Shown: positions 51,353-63,929 of the stretch, one piece after another
How the letters are laid out: each line of letters opens with the position of its first letter
Numbering within the stretch: position 1 is the first letter of the stretch
From: Oryzias latipes
Taxonomy: Eukaryota; Chordata; Actinopteri; Beloniformes; Adrianichthyidae
Assembly: GCF_002234675.1 (NCBI RefSeq)
Contig: NC_019880.2
Location: 13,195,756 to 13,259,755 of the forward strand
DNA length: 64,000 bases
Reading direction: 5' to 3'
The notes under the pieces: generated by a model
The model's input: the letters and a program-made list of their open reading frames with translations, nothing else
What the model was told of the DNA's origin: nothing
The model's database searches: none
Made by a program: the position numbers and the translations under genes

Positions 51353-52514
51353 ATGCCAGGACAAATTCCAGATCCGTCTGTAACAGCAGGTTCCCTGCCC
51401 AGCTTGGGCCCGCTGGCCGGGATCTCTGCCACAACGCTGACTGACAAGCTCAAAATCGGTGACTTCCAGGAGTTTGGGACAATGTTGTCACCCCTCCACT
51501 TCCTTGACAGTCTGGGAAAGAGGCCGTTAGTCATTAAAACGGAGGTACAGGACCCCATGAGAAGATGGTAACTTATAACCTGATAGCTGTCTGGCTGGCA
51601 CATTTTCTTAGGTTTAAACTCAACCTTCACTTTTATTCTTTCATAGTGGAGTGGCATCAGTGCTTTTGTGAAACAAATCAAATATGGATGTTTAAAAAAA
51701 AGTGATATTTTAGCACAAACTTGCATTTAAAGTGAGGAAAAACAATGGAGGCCTTTTTTTAAGTTACTCTGAATTTAATCTAATTTCTTTAGTATTTTTT
51801 TTTCCTGCTGAATCACATTACATTGGGTTTCATCATGCACAGTCTAATTTAGAATATTATCTAAATACTGTAGTTTAAGCAATTGAAGATGTGCTTTGAA
51901 TGCTCTAAGTGTGTTTTGTATAGAAGTGTTTCATTTCATGACCTAAATCACTTAAATGAAAATGTCCATGAATTTTTTTAAAGGAGTAAATAGAAAGATA
52001 CGCACTAATATTTAAGCCAAAATGTAAAATGTCATACTACTAATGTGAAATGTGACTTTATAATTCCATTTTTGTCACTTTAATCCATGGCTTTCCACAT
52101 TAGAAAAGGAAACTATGATTGTTTTTATTCCTTTGTGTAGAAAGATGAAGAAGAAGAGAGGAGAAAGCGAAGGCGAGAGAAGAACAAAGTGGCTGCTGCT
52201 CGATGTCGGAACAAAAAAAAAGAAAGGACAGATTATCTTCAAAAGGTGAGATATTATGTTTAAAAAATTGAATCCTTGTGTTTATTTGATCATTTTTCTC
52301 ATTAAAACCATCTCATTTGTTTTTAAAGGAGTCGGAAAGATTGGAGATGTTAAACTCTGACCTTAAAGCTCAGATTGAGGAGCTGAAGAATGAGCGACAG
52401 CAGCTGATCCTCATGCTCAACCGTCATCGGCCCACATGTATTGTCAGGACAGACAGTGTTAAAACCCCGGAGAACGAGGTGAATCCCCTGCTGCAGCAGC
52501 TGGAGGCAAAGTGA
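51353..52514 (+). CDS. jdp2: Jun dimerization protein 2
   Basis: Three coding exons join in frame: 51353-51544, 52141-52245 and 52329-52514, giving 160 residues (human JDP2 163). The start MPGQIPDPSVTAGSLPSLG matches the family; an in-frame ATG at 51329 would add 8 residues. The bZIP has basic region RRKRRREKNKVAAARCRNKK and a zipper continuing to LILMLNRHRPTC. The tail IVRTDSVKTPENE contains the conserved TP site phosphorylated by JNK/p38 in mammals. Jdp2 forms homodimers or Jun heterodimers on AP-1 and CRE sites and represses transcription. It lies directly after fos in the same direction, as in human. AATAAA is at 52964-52969. Confidence 0.95.
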
Positions 52515-52969
52515 AGGCACAGACTCTTCTTACACTTAAAGGAGTTGTAGAAAACTGTTAGCACTTAGGTTTGGGGCTTCGAGATCAAAAAAGGCGGTCC
52601 TGACACACGAGGAGTCACAGGGCTATTCTTAGCTTTCTCCTGTTGGTCATCAGAACCTAAAACAAAACAAAAAAAAATGTCACAAGTTTAGTTAAAAAAA
52701 CTACGTTCCAAGCAGTTTTTAGCTTTTCCATGCTGTTCCTACTTAAATTCCTACCTAAAGGGGCATGACCTTTATAGAAAACCTTTTAAAAATGTTCAGC
52801 TACAAGGAAAAGCTGACCTAAAAGCAAGTGGATAAGTCCTGAGATCAGATCCGTCAACTGAAATGACTATTTTGCCAATGAATAACATTTGATTTACAGG
52901 CTGTTTTAAGTTTACACATGGCCATGTTGAATATAACTTGAACAAATCAGTTGTCATGTTGTAAATAAA

Positions 52970-53800
52970 ATTTGTTCGTTTCTTGTTTGGTCACCAAAAA
53001 TCTTGTTTTACTACAATTAATCCCAAAATAAATAAATAAATAAAGATCGTAAAATTTTACTTTAAGTAGAAAAAGAAGAAACAGGACATCCAAAAAACTA
53101 CTAGAAAGAGGTTATCATTGCATATTGATGATATGAAATGTCATACACGTATGAAAACAACTATTTACCAGTTTTTCTAAAGGATAATGTTGCACCTACA
53201 AAGACAGAAGTTTACTTTATCACACAAATTGCCTCCTGACCTTTCCTTCTTACATTTGTTGGTCCAGCAGCAGAACCTGTTTGTTCTCTATTTGATTGTT
53301 TTGGCGCAGGCGTCATTTATGCACATATATATTTGGAGTGTTTACATTGTACCTTTTTTTCTGATACAATATTGTTACAACCAATTATGTTTTTTATACT
53401 TTTGTATATGATGTTATATAAGCATATAAGCTATCCAAAAAGTTCAATATTATATTTTCTGAATAAATTACTGTTTAGTTTTTACAGCATCTGCTTGGTT
53501 ATTCGTTTTTTTCCCCTCTCATCACCAATTTTATTTTGCCCAGCCCTTTTGTCCTGTGAGTTTTACAAATATAGCCCATGTTTCACACATGCAAGTTATT
53601 TTTAATTAATTTTGAAACTTAGTGTGTCTTAATTGATACAATATTTTATGGTAATGAAATTACAAGCAGTCAATCTGACTTGTTTTGATTGGTTTTAAGG
53701 ACTTGGACCTATATTTATTTCAGTCAGACAAGTCATGCAGTAAATACATTTATTTTCACATTCTTTTAGTTTTGCATAAGGCTCCGTTCAATTACATAAG
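52970..53800. other. jdp2 downstream spacer
   Basis: AT-rich, no recognisable exon. BATF, which follows JDP2 in human, is not found here or further right before flvcr2. Confidence 0.5.
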
Positions 53801-53834
53801 ACAAGATCTCCATAAGGCCCCACTCCATTACCCC

Positions 53835-53864
53835 CCGTTAGGGGTAATAAACTACCCCTAACGG
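53835..53864. repeat. Perfect 12-bp inverted repeat
   Basis: CCGTTAGGGGTA (53835-53846) and TACCCCTAACGG (53853-53864) form a 12-bp stem with a 6-base loop, at the start of a short GC-richer stretch (53.82-54.0 kb) of unknown nature. Confidence 0.7.
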
Positions 53865-54263
53865 AGCTCACAGGTGGAAGCCGGGGAGGAGCTCAGGGCG
53901 ACAAACGCAGGAGGACGCTGAACAGGTGAGTTGATTAACTGGACCGCCCTAGGGAGGACTAACCGAAGTAAAGCACTGCTAGAGTCTGCCTGAAATACTC
54001 CCAAAGTAGCTCACTTCTGGACTGGATTGTTGAAACATATCGGGCAATTTTGACTGTAACATCTTAATTCAAATGCCAATCAATCTCTAAAAAGCTGAAA
54101 TTTATGTTGTGGTCAAGGTATGTTGATAATCACACTAGACCCAACAAATGCACAATTTTACTACTACTACTACAACTACTTTTAAACTACAAAAAAACAT
54201 ACTATAAATATTTTATTTAAAAAACGTTGCATCTGCAAAGAAAAAGCTCAATGTCTTTTTATT

Positions 54264-54535
54264 CATTCATTCATTCATTCATTCATCTTCTTAACCGTTT
54301 ATTCCCTTTCGGGGTCACAGGGTTGCCGGAGCCTATCCCGGCCACTTGGGCGTAGGCAAGGGATACCCTGGACTGGTCGCCAGTCTGTCGCAGGGTGGAA
54401 TATCCTCAATCACACATCCACTCACTCACCCACTTACACCTAGGGACAATTTTAGAGTTGCCAATCAACCTATGTAGCATGTTTTTGGACGGTGGGAGGA
54501 AGCCGGAGATCCCGGAGAAAACCCACGCATGCATG
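54264..54535 (-). mobile_element. LINE 3'-end fragment (L2-type) with ATTC microsatellite tail
   Basis: The minus-strand element ends in (ATGA)n, seen as (ATTC)n on the plus strand at about 54264-54287. The plus strand carries GGTTGCCGGAGCCTATCCC, GGACTGGTCGCCAGTCTGTC and GTTTTTGGACGGTGGGAGG. These are words of an extremely common teleost LINE 3' region, probably L2/Maui type. No reverse transcriptase part is present. Confidence 0.65.
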
Positions 54536-54808
54536 TCTTTTTATTTCTTTCATATTTTTAGATTTTTTTGTGTCGTGTGTAAAAAATGGTGCACCCTGCA
54601 TGTAATAAATACAATGTCTACCACAGCTTCCATCATCTTAAAATTACTAGTGAAATAAAACAATACATTTTCCCATAAAGACAAAATAGTACATGTATGA
54701 TATGCATCTTCATTAATCTATGGATCTACAAATGACCTTCTGGACAAGCTTTTTATTCAAGTCTGAGAAAAACAGTGGGCAGCATCTTTTTTTTGGCTTT
54801 CAGTCCAG

Positions 54809-56208
54809 GGGGGTATTCCAGGAAGCATGTTTAAACTACCCTGACTTTAACCCTGAACTCTGGCTGAAATCCGCCTGAACTTGCTTACTCTGGGTATGTC
54901 GGTTCCAAAAGACCTGACATCAGTTAGCGTAATTACGCCTGACTTGGTAACCCTGGGTTAATGCACGTGCACGTCAAGTACATAAAGACATTCTCAATGG
55001 ATCACCGCGTGGAGAACAAAAAAGAGCACTATACTTCAGTGAGACGGAGTCTGAGATTTTAATGACGGCGTGTGAAGATTATACGTCCGTCAAAAAAGTA
55101 ATACGGCTGCATCATCAGCAAAAGAAAGAGTTTCTGCTTGGAGAAAAAGAACAGACAAAGTAAATTCAGAGTTTCTGATCTTATTTCCATTTTCCTTGTG
55201 ACGCATATATATAACTTATCCAATTTTGACAACTTAAATGAATTACTTCTATTGGTAACAAGTAATTGAGTTAAATTTATTCAACCTAATTTCTTAACAT
55301 TTATAAATCTTAATTAGTGTTTATACTATACAACTCAACTTTACACATTTATCTAACTAAATGTCATATTACTCCAATTCAATTAATCTTTTTTCTATCT
55401 TAATATATTATAATTCTTGAACTGTCATATGTCTAAGTTTGAGCCGGCAGATATACTCATTTTTATAACAATGAAAAGAAAGATACTATATGCTCAGCAG
55501 GCATACATTCACAAACCTACTTTCCAACATTGTGTTCATATAACACACCAGTAGGGTTGCTATATAAACTTATCATCCTCTCCCTCCCTCTCTTTCATGG
55601 TGCAGAGATTTAAGCATAGTAGGACAAAATAACTCGGCAAAACAGCTAAACAACTAAACACATTAGGTGACATACCCACACTTAAACCCAAATCCGTCCA
55701 GACAGGCAAAGGGAATGGTACCCCACAATCCATTGCGGTGCCGCTCTAAAAGCAGCACCAAAGTTACACCAACTTAATTGAATTAATTTTAATGAAAGTA
55801 AAATAACTGTCTGACAATGTGTTATTGTTAAGCTGACTTAACTAAAAAAATGATTTATCTTAACTGAAGCAAATAATTAAGTTAGATCAAAGTAAAAAAA
55901 ACAGATCTTTCCAACATCAACATGTGGTCTTATCACCCTGTCACGGTGGAAAAAGTATCATCTGGGCTTCTTCATCCACTAAATCATCTTCAAATGGACA
56001 TGTCATGTTGCTTCACCTCACTGAAAACAAACTAACCTTCAACTAAACCTGCTCCAGACCAGGTTATGTTCAGAGCATGAGTTGCTATGGCAACTTGACA
56101 TACCCTGAAACACACCTCCATTTCTGGAACCGAAAGCTAAGGTTATCAACTTCTTTAGCCTCAAACTTACCGTGGGAGCTAGCATAACCTGCTTTCTGGA
56201 ATACCCCC
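54809..56208. mobile_element. PIF/Harbinger-like element, deleted inside
   Basis: The ends are GGGGGTATTCCAGGAAGCA and the inverse of GGGGGTATTCCAGAAAGCA, flanked by the 3-bp word CAG (54806-54808 and 56209-56211). The end sequence and 3-bp duplication are typical of Harbinger elements in fish. At 55.02-55.17 kb a lysine-rich decayed coding stretch may be from the Myb-like second protein. There is no transposase. The middle (about 55.2-55.9 kb) is AT-rich with AACTTAA/AATTAAG words and may be another insertion. Confidence 0.6.
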
Positions 56209-56504
56209 CAGCTCTGCTCCAAGTTCCACCAGGATAAATATTTTTGAAACCCTGACTCTTGAGGAAGACACACGTGTGCTGTTTGTTTGGGATCTTTTTT
56301 ACACAAATGAATTTAACTCAGTGCAACAAGCAATAAAGAAATAAGTTAAGTATCTCAGAAATATCTGATATTGCTAACTTTCATAGACATTTTTAGTATT
56401 TTCTTTTGAATAGGAACTCCAGAAATTCAGGTTAGTTCAGCTCATGTGGCATTTAGTCACAGATGTTGGTGGACTGACCAGTTTAGGAGGATCTCAGCTG
56501 TTAG

Positions 56505-56570
56505 GGCTTTGTGTTTTTAACTGAAATGAAAGGCGCTATATAAATAAATAAAGTTTGAGTTTGAGTTTAA
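56505..56570 (+). repeat. LINE/SINE 3'-tail fragment
   Basis: GAAAGGCGCTATATAAATAA, then AAAG and a (TTTGAG)n microsatellite, is a frequent teleost retroposon tail. Only the tail is preserved. Confidence 0.4.
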
Positions 56571-56574
56571 TTTT

Positions 56575-57500
56575 GCATTGTCTAGCAACGAATGGTTTTA
56601 TTTCACTTTTCCTATGTTTAGTTGCCTTTACTCTAAGTCAAAAAATGTAAACAATAGTTTTAGTTTTACTTATTGTGAGGACAATGGCAAAAGTGTCTGT
56701 CCTTAAAGCCAACAGATTACAGCCCCCCCACCGACATGCTGCTATCATGTTAAATGTAGCTTGCAGCTCCAGAAACCAGAAGGAAGAATTAAGCCAAACG
56801 GTTCGAGCAGGACGTTGCTCTTGGGGCTGTCGCCCATGCCAGGCGGTCGCACGTGCTCGGGCTCCCGAAATGCTACTTGTAGCTTTAATTTGTATTAATC
56901 TTCTTTTTTTGTGGCAAATTTGCAAAGATTTTTGGTATATCTTCGTCGAGAATATACAGCAGAGAAAAATCAGGAACAAAAGTTTAAAAAAAAAGTCCAA
57001 GGGCTCAGAAGAAGAGCTAATAATTATTGTGTGCAACAGCTGAAACAATCAACTTAAACCAGGTGTTCCCAATTTGATGGGCAAACTTTCAGCAGAAACT
57101 CCACTCAAAGAACAAAAACAGATAATAAGTAATTGTACTTTTGTATTTGGCCTAAAATGTTTATTTAAGTTTGTTTGAATTCATTAAAAAATGAGACTTA
57201 AATATTTCTAAAAGATAATTTTGCAAATAATTTTTTTTTAGTATATGATAACAGAACCTTATTCTGTCTTGAATTGATCTTGCAATGAAAGAACTGGATG
57301 AAAATGGGAAATTCTAATGCAGTGTCATTGAGATTTTGTCACTTCTTTTTGCAGCAACTGGGTGGAGCAAAATTCAGCTTAACTCTGCTCAACTCTGTAA
57401 GGAGATTTCTCAGTTGCTGGCTCTTTTGAGAGTCTGAGGTAATCCAAACTCAGTTTTTGTATTTTATTTTTCAGAAAGATTCTTTTAAATTCTTGTAAAG
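56575..57500. other. Upstream flank of flvcr2
   Basis: There are open frames on both strands at 56638-57048 (122 codons plus, 136 minus) over a GC-richer block that includes GCCAGGCGGTCGCACGTGC. The block looks repeat-derived or promoter-like. I do not support either frame as a gene. The flvcr2 promoter should lie here. Confidence 0.35.
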
Positions 57501-60500
57501 ATGAAGACCCAAAAGGATTTGAATGAAAATGGTGTATACTCTGAAGCCAAAGAACCAGACAGAACCCAGCAGAGTAACGGCGTTCCTACGCGTCTGGAAA
57601 GCCGGCGCTGGCTGATTTTGTTCCTGTTCACCTTCTACTCTCTTAGCAACGCTTACCAGTGGATCCAGTACGGAATCATCAACAACATCTTCATGAAGTT
57701 TTATGGAGTCGATGGCTTCTCTGTAGACTGGCTGTCCATGGTGTACATGCTCGTCTACATCCCCTTCATATTCCCGGTCACCTGGCTGCTGGATGTGAAG
57801 GGACTGCGCGTCACGGCGCTGGTGGCAAATGCGCTCAATTGCGCAGGGACGTGGATTAAAGTGGCCAGTGCCAGAAGTGACATGTTTTGGGTGACCATGC
57901 TTGGACAGCTGTTTTCTTCAGTCGCCCAAGTCTTCATTCTGGGGTTACCTGCCAGGATTGCCGGCGTCTGGTTTGGCGCAGATGAAGTTTCCACCGCCTG
58001 CTCCATTGGAGTTTTTGGCAATCAGGTAAGTGGAATTACAAGTAATCACATTAGTCATGGTTTAAATCTATATATTAGAAGAACATGGAATGATTATTTT
58101 ACGCATTTTTGCTTATTAAATTGAGTTTGGCCTGATTTTTGAGAAATTGGCATTTGTGGGGGAAAAAGTTATATCCTCCCTGCCTCTTGCTTTCGAAGGG
58201 AAGTAGAAAACGCAAGCTCGCATTTCGTGGTTGTTTCTTCCTTATGCTAAAAGCAGCTTGTAAACTGAGACTGCATGAAGATCAGTGGACATGATCCCAA
58301 AGCAAACACCATGATCACCTGTTATCAGGGCCGGACCTGGCTAGTTTGAAGCCCTGGGCAAAACACTGGAAAGCACCCTCACCCCCCTTTCCAGCCCCGC
58401 CCCTGCCTGCATACCAACAACACAAAATATAGTTCATTTATTTTACTTTATTAATCACATTATTAAAATATATGTGTAAAGTTGGATTCACAATTAATAG
58501 TATGTACGTTTTTCATGAGCGGATTACAGCCCTAACGCGAATTATAAATGACTTAATTTTGGTCATTTCCATTGGCTTCATGAATGAATATCAATGGAAA
58601 CTAATATGTTCTTTTTTTGTGCCACATAAGTGTTACATAAAACTGAAGGAAAAAGAAAAGACAATTGTGTACATTGCATCTGATGCATTGCCTGTACATG
58701 AGAATGGCAGAAGATCTTAGGTGAAATCCACCAATAAGCTAATTAACAAGACTTTTCTAACTAGGTGCAAACCTTCAAAAGTTACATGGTAATTTTCGCT
58801 CAATCTTACTCCTTAAGCAGTAAATTTGGTTGTATTTGACACGTAGCTATTATTAATTTTAGACGGCCTGTATTCCGTTATCCTTTGAGTGTTCCTCTTC
58901 CTTTCTTTCTAAACTGGGCACCAGATGTTTCCTTTGATCTTTGGTTCATTTTCTGTCAAACACCCAGAGTCAAGATGAGTGAGATGATGAAAACAAATTC
59001 ACTTTGATGCCACGGATACCTATTTTACAGGTGTAGGACAACCATTGGTCCAAGTTGCTCTGAGGCATCGTATCAATGGCAACGACTGCCGCCATTGCCA
59101 TAAATACGATGACTCAGAACGATTTGGACCAATCACTGTTGACTGGTTTCAACATGGCGATGCCCATATCTGGAAGCAATGGTGAGGGATTTTGCCTCAT
59201 TTCACGAGAACTGGAGTTAAGGCATTTTCCAAGTGATGTTACACCTCGAATCATCCAATGGTCTTTACAGTTTATGGTTGGTCGTATTCCCCTCCCCCTG
59301 CGTGATTTACACAGACAACGCAAAATACTGTCACTCTAGCAGGAAGTTGACTTGATAGTAGGGGTGCCCTAGTGCAAATTGCATTAACATTACGCAGACA
59401 TTGGCGGTTTTGGTCAAGGAAAGCTGTGGGAAGTAAAAGAACAAAAAAAAATATATGTATTTTTTTTTTGGGTGGGGTGCTGTTGCATCCCCTACGAAAA
59501 TGCGCCCTGGCGACCGCTAGGACCTGTTGTAGGCTTTTTGGGGGAATAGGGATTGCCCTAAGATATTAAGCATAAGCATATTATGCATAAGGATTTCTGC
59601 ATAATTCAGTACCAGCTTACCTTGAAAAGCCCTAAAGGGGTTTATCTTGATTGTGAAAATGTTCCAAGACTGAAAAGTACAACATTTCAACATATTCCCA
59701 TTATTCATATTAAATCATTTGAACTTTTTTTAAAACTACTTTGCGCACAATCTCATTTATGTTAATCATCTTAACTGAAATAAAAATCCAATTCATTTAT
59801 CAACCTGTAAGAACTGTGCAGTTTTAGAACCAGTCAGGTGATCAACTAACTTTTTACCCCAAAGGTAAACACGTCAAAACAAGTGGTGAAAGAAAATTCT
59901 TTAAAGCAGTCTTCAAAGTTTGTTCAATCCCTGGAGGGAAGTTGAATCTTGTTTGGCAGATGCGTAAACATGTCCTACTATCAACAGAGTAGGTGTCAAA
60001 CAGGGTGGCTTGGTTTCTAATGGTTTGTAACCCTTGTGCTATCTTAGATGACCCCACCCTTACATTGACGTGTTCTCCCTACCATGACAAAGGTGGATAA
60101 AGGTGGAAAGATTTCATGTAATCCATGGACACCAGTGAAGATCACAAATCATTGAAGAAAAAAGGCTTAGCGCACTGTCTAGTGGGTCTAGATGACCCAA
60201 CTGCCGAAGTTAAAGTGCCTAGGATAGCATAAGGGTGACAAAGGTGATCAGTTATAGGGAATCAATATGGAAGAGAGAGAAATAACGCGTTGCTATGATT
60301 ATATGTAAGAACAATCTGTAGCAGCATTGCAGCAACCCAGAACAAGTCTCTTCATAACGTTGTACCGAAGACAGAAAATGTTTGTCTGCTCATACATTTA
60401 TTTTTGCATAATTGTTCCAGACAAACCCTTTGTGTTGTTTTTTCTGGAAGCAGATGGTGTTTATTTATTTATTTTTTGTTTTTTTGCTTTTTGTCTCCTA

Positions 60501-60555
60501 AATGTCTTGTGACTTTGAGCTGTACTTTATAGCATTTCTTCATTTATTTTTGGCC

Positions 60556-60586
<31 letters not shown>

Positions 60587-63500
60587 CAAAACTTTTTTCT
60601 TCTTCCCCTGTTTGACCGTATGTCTTTGTTCTTGCACTGCTGACTGTCAAAGACCATAGTTACGATCCCCACTTTTTATTTTCTCTTCTATGTGCTTCAA
60701 AAGTTTAAACAACTAGCCTCTAAAATGGGACAATTTTTTTCTTTTTCAAATGTTTAAAGTGACATAAGTTACTGCATACAAAAGACTCACATGACAAACA
60801 AATTCTTACTTGAGCACCTTTTTGTTGCCCTATTAGTGCAAGACAGGTCACGTGTGTTTATTCTTTCTATGGATTTTTGGGATGTGGAAGGTGACACGTT
60901 ACTGTGATGCGCTCTGACTGCTGTTACATAACCAACCAACCTAACCATAACCTGCCAGTCTCGGCTCTCTTAGAAAGTAAATTGCTTTAAAAAAATGGTC
61001 TAATGTAACATGACCGGTCACTTCAAGAACCAGGAATGGTCATAAGCATACTTTATGCAGAATTGCATCCTGTTTAAGGCCTAAAGAAAGCAATTCTTTC
61101 CTCTGGGCTGAAAGTTGTACAATAAGATATGAAAAATTGGCTTTATGTAGACAACATTTTTCTGATATTTTGGCTGATACATGATTTGAAGATATACATT
61201 TTAATATTTGCACACAGTTGCATACAATATGTCCTTTGATTTATTGCACTTAAAAAATCTGTTATTAGTAAACATAAGCATCAACTTTTTTACCCATTTG
61301 ATTCCAGTTGGATTTTTTTTTTTTTTTTTTTTGGTTTTTTTAAAGTCCCATTAGCCAACATCATCTCTTCCCCCCTAATGTAGCATAAATTGAGGACAAA
61401 TGGAAGAACTTAAGCAGAGTTAACATAATTTATAAGAAGGAACTCTCACAAATAGACATCCTGGACATACTCAAAGCAATGGCTGCTCTTCATAAAGAAT
61501 AGGGGGCTCATTTTGATGACTATGAACGAACGGCAGCCTCAGCTTTGATCACACACTGATGTAAATGACACTCCTTCCCACTGATGGAAGGCCAATAGGT
61601 GGAGATGGGTGCTGCTGTTCTTCTTCAGCATCTGCTCTATGCTGCTTTTATGTGGCTGCAGGATGGCATCATCAGCAACATCTTTGTGTTCTACTGCACC
61701 CCGACAATCAACAGGCTATCATCTATTTTCTCACCTATACCCCTCTTATTCATATGGGTGCTTTATAACCAAGGTGGTGTTGTGGTTGAAGTTGCCTTCA
61801 AGTGCCCTGATGATCAAGGTTGTTTCTGATGATCCCAATGTTTGCCAAGATAATTTCTGGAGAGTTGGTTTGCTTGGCAGCTACAGTTAGTATTCCGAGC
61901 ATCCCATACTGACCAGGATCCCTGTAAAAGTCACTGCCACCTATCTTACTTTTGTGAATGTTGCACAATGTATTCTCTCTCATCCTAAGATGCACAATTG
62001 TTCTTATGATCTCTTACGGACATATTTTTAAATTGCCTATTTCAAATTTAATGGTTTCCCCCCCCCCAAAAAATAGCATTACTCACTTTTTTGTTTAGGT
62101 TATGGAGATGCAAATAATCAATTTGGAAATGTTTTAGCCTTAAGGAATATAAGGATTTGAGCATATCTTTTCAAATCAAACATTCTGAAATCTAACTCTT
62201 TTCTACTCATTCCAATTTAATCTATTAATCTGACATGCTCCCTGAATCCCCTTCTGTTTTTGTATTTACCTGTGTGTGCATATATTGTATGGTGCGCCTC
62301 CAATGCTGGACATTTCATTCACAGATGGGTATTGCCATTGGGTTCCTGCTCCCCCCCATCCTTGTCCCAAATGTGAACGATATGAACGAGCTAACGCATA
62401 ACATTAGGGTTATGTTCTACATCAGTGCAGGTGTGGCCACCTTCATCTTTATCCTTGTTGCTATTGGTAAGTCTTCGGCATGGGGTGAATGTGGTAAACT
62501 GTCTTCTGGAGCATTTGCGGTGTCTCTGATGGTTTGGGTCATAAGCTGTTACCTCACTTCCTTTTTTCTAATTGCCAAGTCAGTTTTAATTACAACTATT
62601 TTTTCCCCCGACCGGTTCCCAGCCAGCACTAACTCCTGCAAAGCCACCTCTACCTGAGATGTGTTTTCCTTTCAAGTCATTGTTGCTCGCTGGATGAGCC
62701 GCTGCAGTAATTGCTGTAATTGTAATCTCTTTATGTCAGATGAGATGTGATTTGGCACATTGTGAAATACAAACACGAATGCAGGAATGTAGAAGCCGAT
62801 CTGTTCTCTCACCTTCACCCATCAAAATAAGGTGATTACATCAAGAAAACATCCCACAAGTAAAGCTTTATTTTTATTGTAAGCAAAACAATTTAGTGAT
62901 TTTTTTTTTTTCCCCCCTTCTTTTTCTTAATGACTTTTTAAGTGTAGCATTAGTTCGTTACAAACTCAACTCTTGTGTTTTGTGAGTCGATTTAACCTCT
63001 AGTTTTGGCAATTCTTAAAATCTTCTTAACCTGAGTTATATTTTAACCATTAGCAAATGATGTCAATCTCTTTCACTTTAAGTGCTCAGCGGTTTTTTTA
63101 AAAAGTTGCAAATGATTGCCTTCAATACCCTGTATTTTCACATCATTTCACTGCTCTAATTATTGGTCATTGGTAGTGTCAGGAAACAGGGGAGCATTTG
63201 GTCAGCAATGCAGAGGCAGTTTGGCATCTCAGCATTGTGGTTTCTCCCAACACACTTACTGACTAGCTGTGTTGTATTTATAACAAATCAGTATTAATAA
63301 CTAATCCGTAACCTGGAGGATCTATTGGCTTTCCAAGGTTCTTTTACCCAATGGTCCAAAAAGTTGAATTCTGATTTACTTTGTGTGTGCCAGGATGTTT
63401 CTGTGCAAACACTAGGACACATCTAAAATGTTTTACACCTGCTGACTATCTCCTGAATGACAGTTCAGGTATTTTTTGTCTTTGTAATTCTAAGCATCTT

Positions 63501-63680
63501 ATAGGTTAACATGCAAGTTTTAATGTTTTTGTTCTGCAGTGTTTGAAGAGAGACCAGAGAACCCTCCATCCCTTTCCCAGGCTCAGGCCAGGTCCATCTG
63601 TGCAGACAAATACTCTTACACAGCATCCATCTGCAGGTTGTTGGTCAACAAGCCCTTTATGCTACTTGTGATCAGCTATG
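57501..63680 (+). CDS. flvcr2: Flvcr2 major facilitator transporter (5' part, runs off the window)
   Basis: Three exons are inside the window: 57501-58025 (175 codons), 62325-62466 and 63540-63680; the last ends phase 1, so the gene continues beyond 64000. The product starts [17 protein letters not shown]. Exon 1 codes the first helices with [44 protein letters not shown] and [18 protein letters not shown]. Exon 2 adds [16 protein letters not shown] and exon 3 [17 protein letters not shown]. These match the vertebrate FLVCR family; position next to fos-jdp2 supports FLVCR2 over FLVCR1. FLVCR2 is a plasma-membrane transporter of 12 helices, now known to carry choline and important in brain vessels. 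The 4.3-kb first intron is loaded with repeats and holds a decayed copy of exon 1. Confidence 0.9.
58327..59525. mobile_element. Probable degenerate hAT-type element in flvcr2 intron 1
   Basis: The left end CAGGGCCGGACCTGG, followed by GCCCTGGGCAAAA, and the right part GCGCCCTGGCGACCGCTAGG resemble the inverted ends of a widespread fish hAT family. An 87-codon frame at 59076-59339 lies inside and is not recognisable. No matching 8-bp target duplication was found, so the borders are approximate. Confidence 0.35.
60029..60236 (+). repeat. MITE family B, copy 3 (flvcr2 intron)
   Basis: Same orientation and interior as copy 1 at 34991, about 90 per cent alike by eye, with ends AACCCTTGTGCTATC and GGATAGCATAAGGGT. 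Confidence 0.8.
61600..61892 (+). pseudogene. Decayed duplicate of flvcr2 exon 1 inside its own intron
   Basis: Split over two reading frames, the segment reads FFSICSM, then [14 protein letters not shown] (exon 1: [15 protein letters not shown]), then NRLSSIF and LTYTPLI (exon 1: DWLSMVY and LVYIPFI), then [11 protein letters not shown] (exon 1: GTWIKVASA) and [13 protein letters not shown] (exon 1: [14 protein letters not shown]). The blocks are in the right order and at roughly the right spacing. The frame is broken at least twice and the end with ARIAGVWFG is missing. Either a partial tandem duplication or the relic of a second Flvcr gene. Confidence 0.55.
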
Positions 63681-63929
63681 GTGAGTTCCTGATGCTTCTA
63701 CTGTTCATGAAACAGAGGGGAAAAAACACTTTACTGCTACTAAATGATTACTATGAAAAAAAAAGAGTACTAAGTGAATGATCTGTATTATCTGTGTTAT
63801 ACATGTCTCCAAGAATCTGTAATGAAAGTCTATGCGAGTCCTTGTCTCAAAGTAGTGTTTCATTTAAATATTTGCCAAAAATCGTGTGTGCTAAATTCCA
63901 TTTTTGCCTGTCACCATGCGTTCAGAGCA

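Noticed and set aside
56675-57043. 122-codon plus-strand frame and 136-codon minus-strand frame upstream of flvcr2
   Set aside because: They overlap over a GC-richer block, neither has recognisable motifs, and the tails are lysine- or phenylalanine-rich low-complexity sequence.
59076-59339. 87-codon frame in flvcr2 intron 1 as a gene
   Set aside because: It lies inside a probable hAT-type repeat and resembles no family known to me.
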